Source: Nonomuraea montanisoli (lineage in GTDB: Bacteria; Actinomycetota; Actinomycetes; Streptosporangiales; Streptosporangiaceae). From it: 64,000 nt of DNA. Positions 61,275 through 64,000 of the stretch are shown piece by piece (the stretch's first letter is position 1; each line of letters begins with the position of its first letter). The notes beneath the pieces are model-generated. The model was given only the letters and a program-made list of their open reading frames with translations. It was not told the DNA's origin and made no database searches. The translations under genes and the position numbers were made by a program. The stretch is taken from assembly GCF_013363975.1 (NCBI RefSeq), contig NZ_JABWGN010000008.1, positions 470,680 to 534,679 on the forward strand. Reading direction: 5' to 3'.

Positions 61275-62330
61275 GTGGAGAAGATCGACGTCGTGGTCAT
61301 CGGCGCCGGGCAGGCGGGCCTGTCCAGCGCGTACTTCCTGCGCCGCTTCGGCCTGGACCCCCTGGTCCTGGACGCCGCCGAGGGGCCCGGCGGGGCGTGG
61401 CGGCACCGCTCGCCGAGCCTGACCATGGACAAGGTCCACGGCGTGTTCGACCTGCCGGGCAGCGGCCGCGACCGGGACGCCGACGGCGACCGCCCGGCCG
61501 CCGCCGTGGTGCCCGCCTACTACGCCTCCTACGAGCGCGACCTCGGCCTGGAGGTGCTCCGCCCGGTCGAGGTCTCCGCCGTCACGCGCGGCCCCGGCGA
61601 GTGGCTGACCGTCACCTCCGGCGCGGGGGAGTGGGCGGCGCGCGCCGTGGTCAACGCCACGGGCACCTGGACCCGTCCGCACTGGCCGTACTATCCGGGC
61701 GCCCGCGACTTCCGCGGCCGGCAGCTCCACTACGCCGCCTACCGCGGGCCCGAGGAGTTCCGCGGCCGGCGGGTCGTCGTGGTGGGCGGCGGCAATTCCG
61801 CCGCCCACGTCCTGTCGGAGCTGGCCGGGGTCGCGGCGGGCACGCTGTGGGTGACCCGCCGCCCGCCGGTCTTCCGCGAGGACGACTTCGGCGAGAGCGC
61901 CCGCCGGGAGGCGGTCGCCCTGGTCGAGCAGCGGGTACGCGCCGGGCTGCCGCCGCAGAGCGTCGTCGCGGTGACCGGCCTCGGCTACACCACGGTCGTC
62001 CGTGAGGCCATGGAGAAGGGCGCCCTGGAACGGCTGCCGATGTTCGCCCGGCTCACCCCCGGCGGCGTCGCGTGGGCCGACGGCACCGAGGCCGTGGCCG
62101 ACGCCGTCGTCTGGGCCACCGGGTTCCGCTCGGCGCTGAGCCACCTCACGCCGCTCCACCTGCGCGAACCGGGCGGCGGGATCGCGGTGGACGGCACCCG
62201 GGTCCTGGCCGAGCCCCGCCTCCAGCTCGTCGGCTACGGCCCGTCGGCCAGCACGATCGGCGCCAACCGCGCGGGCCGCACCGCCGCCCGCAACGTGCGT
62301 GACCTCCTCGCCGCCGCCGAGGCCGCCTGA
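61275..62330 (+). CDS. FAD/NAD(P)-dependent monooxygenase-like oxidoreductase
   Basis: The 351-residue protein has an N-terminal FAD motif (VVIGAGQAGLSSAYFL), GPGGAWRHR, a second Rossmann motif (VVVGGGNSAAHVLSEL) and the ATGFRSAL signature near the C-terminus. This is the CzcO/flavin-monooxygenase-like group, in which many members have unknown substrates. The FxGxxxHxxxY motif of true FMOs is replaced by FRGRQLHYAAYRG. AAGGAGG precedes the GTG. It lies 89 bp after the GH35 gene; whether it belongs to the sugar operon is unclear. Confidence 0.8.
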   Translation: MEKIDVVVIGAGQAGLSSAYFLRRFGLDPLVLDAAEGPGGAWRHRSPSLTMDKVHGVFDLPGSGRDRDADGDRPAAAVVPAYYASYERDLGLEVLRPVEVSAVTRGPGEWLTVTSGAGEWAARAVVNATGTWTRPHWPYYPGARDFRGRQLHYAAYRGPEEFRGRRVVVVGGGNSAAHVLSELAGVAAGTLWVTRRPPVFREDDFGESARREAVALVEQRVRAGLPPQSVVAVTGLGYTTVVREAMEKGALERLPMFARLTPGGVAWADGTEAVADAVVWATGFRSALSHLTPLHLREPGGGIAVDGTRVLAEPRLQLVGYGPSASTIGANRAGRTAARNVRDLLAAAEAA

Positions 62331-62517
62331 GGCCGCTTCTCCAGTCCTCAAGTGCTCCCGGTCGTCGTCCGGCATGCCGATCCCGCATGGATCGCGACTC
62401 CGGCGGGTCCGCGTCTCGACACGCCGCGTCACTGCGGGGTAACGTCCGCCAGAAGGATCTTTATCCGCCTAAAGGCACGTTTCTCGGGTTTATCCGGCCA
62501 GGAGGTGCGCCGCCATC

Positions 62518-62754
62518 GTGACGGAGCCAACGGACGCACCGCGCGGGCCCGCGGCGCGGCGGCGTGACCCGTTCCAGCCCGCGCTGAGCCCCGTCGCCCG
62601 GCGGGCGGTCGCGGGCGGGCTGCTGCTCGCCACCGCCGCCGCGATGGCGGCGGCCCTCGCCATCTGGAACGGCCGGCCCTTCGACGGCACCGGCGCCCGC
62701 GCCCCCGCCACCTCGCCAACCGCAGATGTCCTGATTCCCGGCGAAGCGGCGTGA
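62518..62754 (+). CDS. Small single-pass membrane protein, unknown
   Basis: The 78-residue protein has a Pro/Arg-rich cytoplasmic N-terminus (about 30 residues), one membrane segment (AVAGGLLLATAAAMAAALAIW) and a short external tail. I know no family. The start GTG has GGAGG 12 nt upstream, longer than ideal. TTTATCCG occurs twice (62460 and 62489) in the spacer before it, possibly part of its promoter. A coiled-coil secreted protein follows 91 bp downstream. Confidence 0.5.
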   Translation: MTEPTDAPRGPAARRRDPFQPALSPVARRAVAGGLLLATAAAMAAALAIWNGRPFDGTGARAPATSPTADVLIPGEAA

Positions 62755-62845
62755 TCCCCTACTATCTACCCTCGGTAAGAGGGTGTTCGCCGGATCGTCA
62801 CGAAATCCCCCCGGCGCGGCCCTGCGGCACGGCCGAAGGAGAAGC

Positions 62846-63877
62846 GTGGCGGTTGCGTCCCCCGCCCACCGGCGGCGCGGCCCGCTCAGACCTTTCCGCC
62901 TCCCCCTGGCGCTGGCCCTCACGCTGACGGGTGCCCTGGGCGGGGCCGTGATCACGGGCGCCGAGCCCAGGCCCGCGACGGCGGCGCCGAAACCCACGGT
63001 CAAACAGCTCAAGAAGGAGCTGGCCGCGCTCCAGAAGGAGTCGGACCGGCTCATCACCGACTACTACAACGGCCGCATCGCCCGCGAGAAGGCGGAGAAG
63101 GCCGAGAAGGCCGCCAAGGAACGGCTCGCCGCCGCCCAGGAGGTCCTGGACCGGGAGTCGACCGAGCTGCGCGCGATGGCCGTCGCCCAGTACATCGACG
63201 CCGTGCCCGCCGACCGGCTGCTTCTCTCCGGCGCCGGGGACCCGAACGCGCTGCTGAACAGGCTGGCCCTCGCCCGGCACCTCGCCGACCGGCAGCACGC
63301 CCGGCTGAGCGGGTTCGCCCGGGTCAGGGACGAGCACGCGCGCGCCGAGGCCGAGGCCGCCGCCCGCGCCGCGGAGCTGGCGGACCAGGTGGCCGACCTC
63401 GCCGAGCGCAAGGGCAAGGCGGTGAAGCAGATCGACAAGATCAAGGACAAGATCGACCAGCTCTACCAGGCGCCCGGCGTGCGGCGCTCGGACGGCACCT
63501 GGGTGCCCCAGCTCCCCGGGGGCGCCGACCACATCACGCCCCGGATGCGCCTGGTCAAGACCCTCGTCCAGGAACGGTTCGACGTGCCGTTCGGCATCGG
63601 CTGCTACCGCACCATCCAGGACGGCGGCGAGCACCCGCTCGGCCGGGCGTGCGACTTCATGCTGAGCCGCGGCGGCTCCATGCCCACGGCCGGCGAGGTG
63701 GCGCGCGGCAACGAGATCGCCGCCTGGGCCATCAAGAACTCCAAGCGGCTGGGCATCATGTACATCATCTACCGGCAGCGCATCTGGCACGCGCGTACCG
63801 GGACGTGGCGGACGATGTCCGACCGCGGCGGCACCACCGCCAACCACTACGACCACCCGCACATCTCGGTCTACTAG
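62846..63877 (+). CDS. Secreted coiled-coil protein with ARB_07466-like C-terminal domain
   Basis: The 343-residue protein has a signal peptide (about 1-47, long basic start, core LALALTLTGALGGAVI), a coiled coil with KQLKKELAALQKESDRL and AEKAAKERLAAAQEVLD (about 52-220), and a C-terminal domain with FGIGCYRTIQDGGEHPLGRACDF and a final NHYDHPHISVY. That last domain resembles the ARB_07466-like/VldE-type family, perhaps a peptidase-like fold (GRACDF...HxHISVY); other actinomycete coiled-coil exoproteins carry NlpC/P60 there. I chose GTG 62846 behind AAGGAG; the ATG at 62783 has none. An IS element begins at its stop codon. Confidence 0.78.
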   Translation: MAVASPAHRRRGPLRPFRLPLALALTLTGALGGAVITGAEPRPATAAPKPTVKQLKKELAALQKESDRLITDYYNGRIAREKAEKAEKAAKERLAAAQEVLDRESTELRAMAVAQYIDAVPADRLLLSGAGDPNALLNRLALARHLADRQHARLSGFARVRDEHARAEAEAAARAAELADQVADLAERKGKAVKQIDKIKDKIDQLYQAPGVRRSDGTWVPQLPGGADHITPRMRLVKTLVQERFDVPFGIGCYRTIQDGGEHPLGRACDFMLSRGGSMPTAGEVARGNEIAAWAIKNSKRLGIMYIIYRQRIWHARTGTWRTMSDRGGTTANHYDHPHISVY

Positions 63878-64000
63878 GGCCTGTACGGAGTTGAGATCAG
63901 AGGGATTGCCTGCGGTATGGCCGACGGTCCTGGTAGGCCATCGGGCATGGCGCGTGGAGACCTCACCGACGAGGAATGGTCCTTGATCGAGCCCCACTTA
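63878..64000 (+). mobile_element. Left end of an IS5-family insertion sequence (truncated by window)
   Basis: A transposase start lies 70 bp beyond the stop codon of the coiled-coil gene. The sequence GGGCCTGTACGGAGTTGAGATC beginning next to CTAG at 63874-63877 (CTAC TAG GGC) looks like the left inverted-repeat end. Some IS5-family elements insert in CTAG, consistent with the junction. The right end is outside the window, so the extent and target duplication cannot be verified. Confidence 0.65.
63947..64000 (+). CDS. IS5-family transposase, N-terminal fragment
   Basis: The first 18 codons encode MARGDLTDEEWSLIEPHL, the very typical N-terminus of DDE transposases of the IS5 family in actinomycetes (LTDEEWxLIEPLL pattern). 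The frame runs off the window. The catalytic DDE residues are not visible. Confidence 0.85.
   Translation, partial: MARGDLTDEEWSLIEPHL

Noticed and set aside
62755..62845. c-di-AMP (ydaO-type) riboswitch before the secreted coiled-coil protein
   Set aside because: Such switches often precede actinomycete wall-hydrolase genes, but only 91 bp are available and none of the conserved core was recognised. A small CCCTC/GAGGG hairpin alone is not enough.
1..64000. tRNA, rRNA or biosynthetic gene cluster
   Set aside because: I looked for conserved rRNA stretches, T-loop-like GGTTCRAATCC sequences and PKS/NRPS/RiPP-type genes on both strands and saw none. A covariance-model scan would be needed to exclude small RNAs.

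Overview
The window is a 64 kb piece of a very GC-rich, third-position-G/C-biased chromosome from an actinomycete. A GerW/YtfJ-type sporulation protein, GTG starts, 4-nt stop/start overlaps, leaderless promoters and many secreted and lipoprotein genes point to a mycelial, spore-forming genus. The protein flavour suggests Streptosporangiaceae (Nonomuraea-like), but that is inference. No rRNA, tRNA, CRISPR array or recognisable secondary-metabolite cluster was seen. Genes lie on both strands in short operons. Several convergent pairs are separated by strong bidirectional hairpins.

Layout. 1-5.0 kb: end of a membrane protein, a small secreted protein, a flavoprotein disulfide reductase, a pentapeptide-repeat protein and a two-subunit K+(Na+)/H+ antiporter. 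5.1-8.5 kb: acetate kinase and phosphoketolase, overlapping by 25 bp, which form an acetyl-phosphate shunt. 8.6-15.6 kb: two tandem RsbW-like ATP-binding proteins, an IlvD/Edd sugar-acid dehydratase, glucose-6-phosphate isomerase, a GH36 alpha-galactosidase and GerW. 15.6-26.5 kb: a VIT1-type metal transporter, an unknown protein, a large membrane protein with an alkaline-phosphatase-like ectodomain, a secreted phosphodiester glycosidase/metallophosphoesterase fusion, an amidohydrolase, a lipoprotein and a secreted metalloprotease. 26.8-32.9 kb: a three-gene operon for late lysine catabolism (D-2-hydroxyglutarate dehydrogenase, 2-oxoadipate dioxygenase/decarboxylase, piperideine-6-carboxylate dehydrogenase). 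33-39.6 kb: GH2 beta-galactosidase, a 49-residue protein, an enolase-superfamily enzyme, a MscS-like channel and unknowns.

39.7-46.8 kb: a complete Opp/Dpp-type transporter operon (binding protein, two permeases, two ATPases) whose last gene is an M24 pita-bread protein that has lost most metal ligands; an Lrp/AsnC regulator is divergent. 46.8-53.1 kb: small unknowns, a DUF4239-like membrane protein overlapping a low-complexity surface protein, a secreted PLD-like protein, a wrecked Opp ATPase pseudogene and a PP2C-like phosphatase. 53.2-62.3 kb: a sugar cluster (FGGY kinase, ROK repressor, three-gene ABC importer without its own ATPase, GH35 glycosidase, flavin monooxygenase-like protein). 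62.5-64 kb: a small membrane protein, a secreted coiled-coil protein, and the left end of an IS5-family element starting at the stop codon of that protein.

Two themes recur. First, short tandem repeat arrays (9-39 bp units) start at, or contain, the stop codons of many unrelated genes on both strands. Second, at least three carbohydrate genes share a TAGGCT -10 box 7-9 nt before the start codon, which implies leaderless mRNAs. The main metabolic message is sugar uptake and cleavage (three galactosidase-type enzymes, Pgi, phosphoketolase/acetate kinase, sugar-acid dehydratase, FGGY kinase) plus peptide and lysine use.
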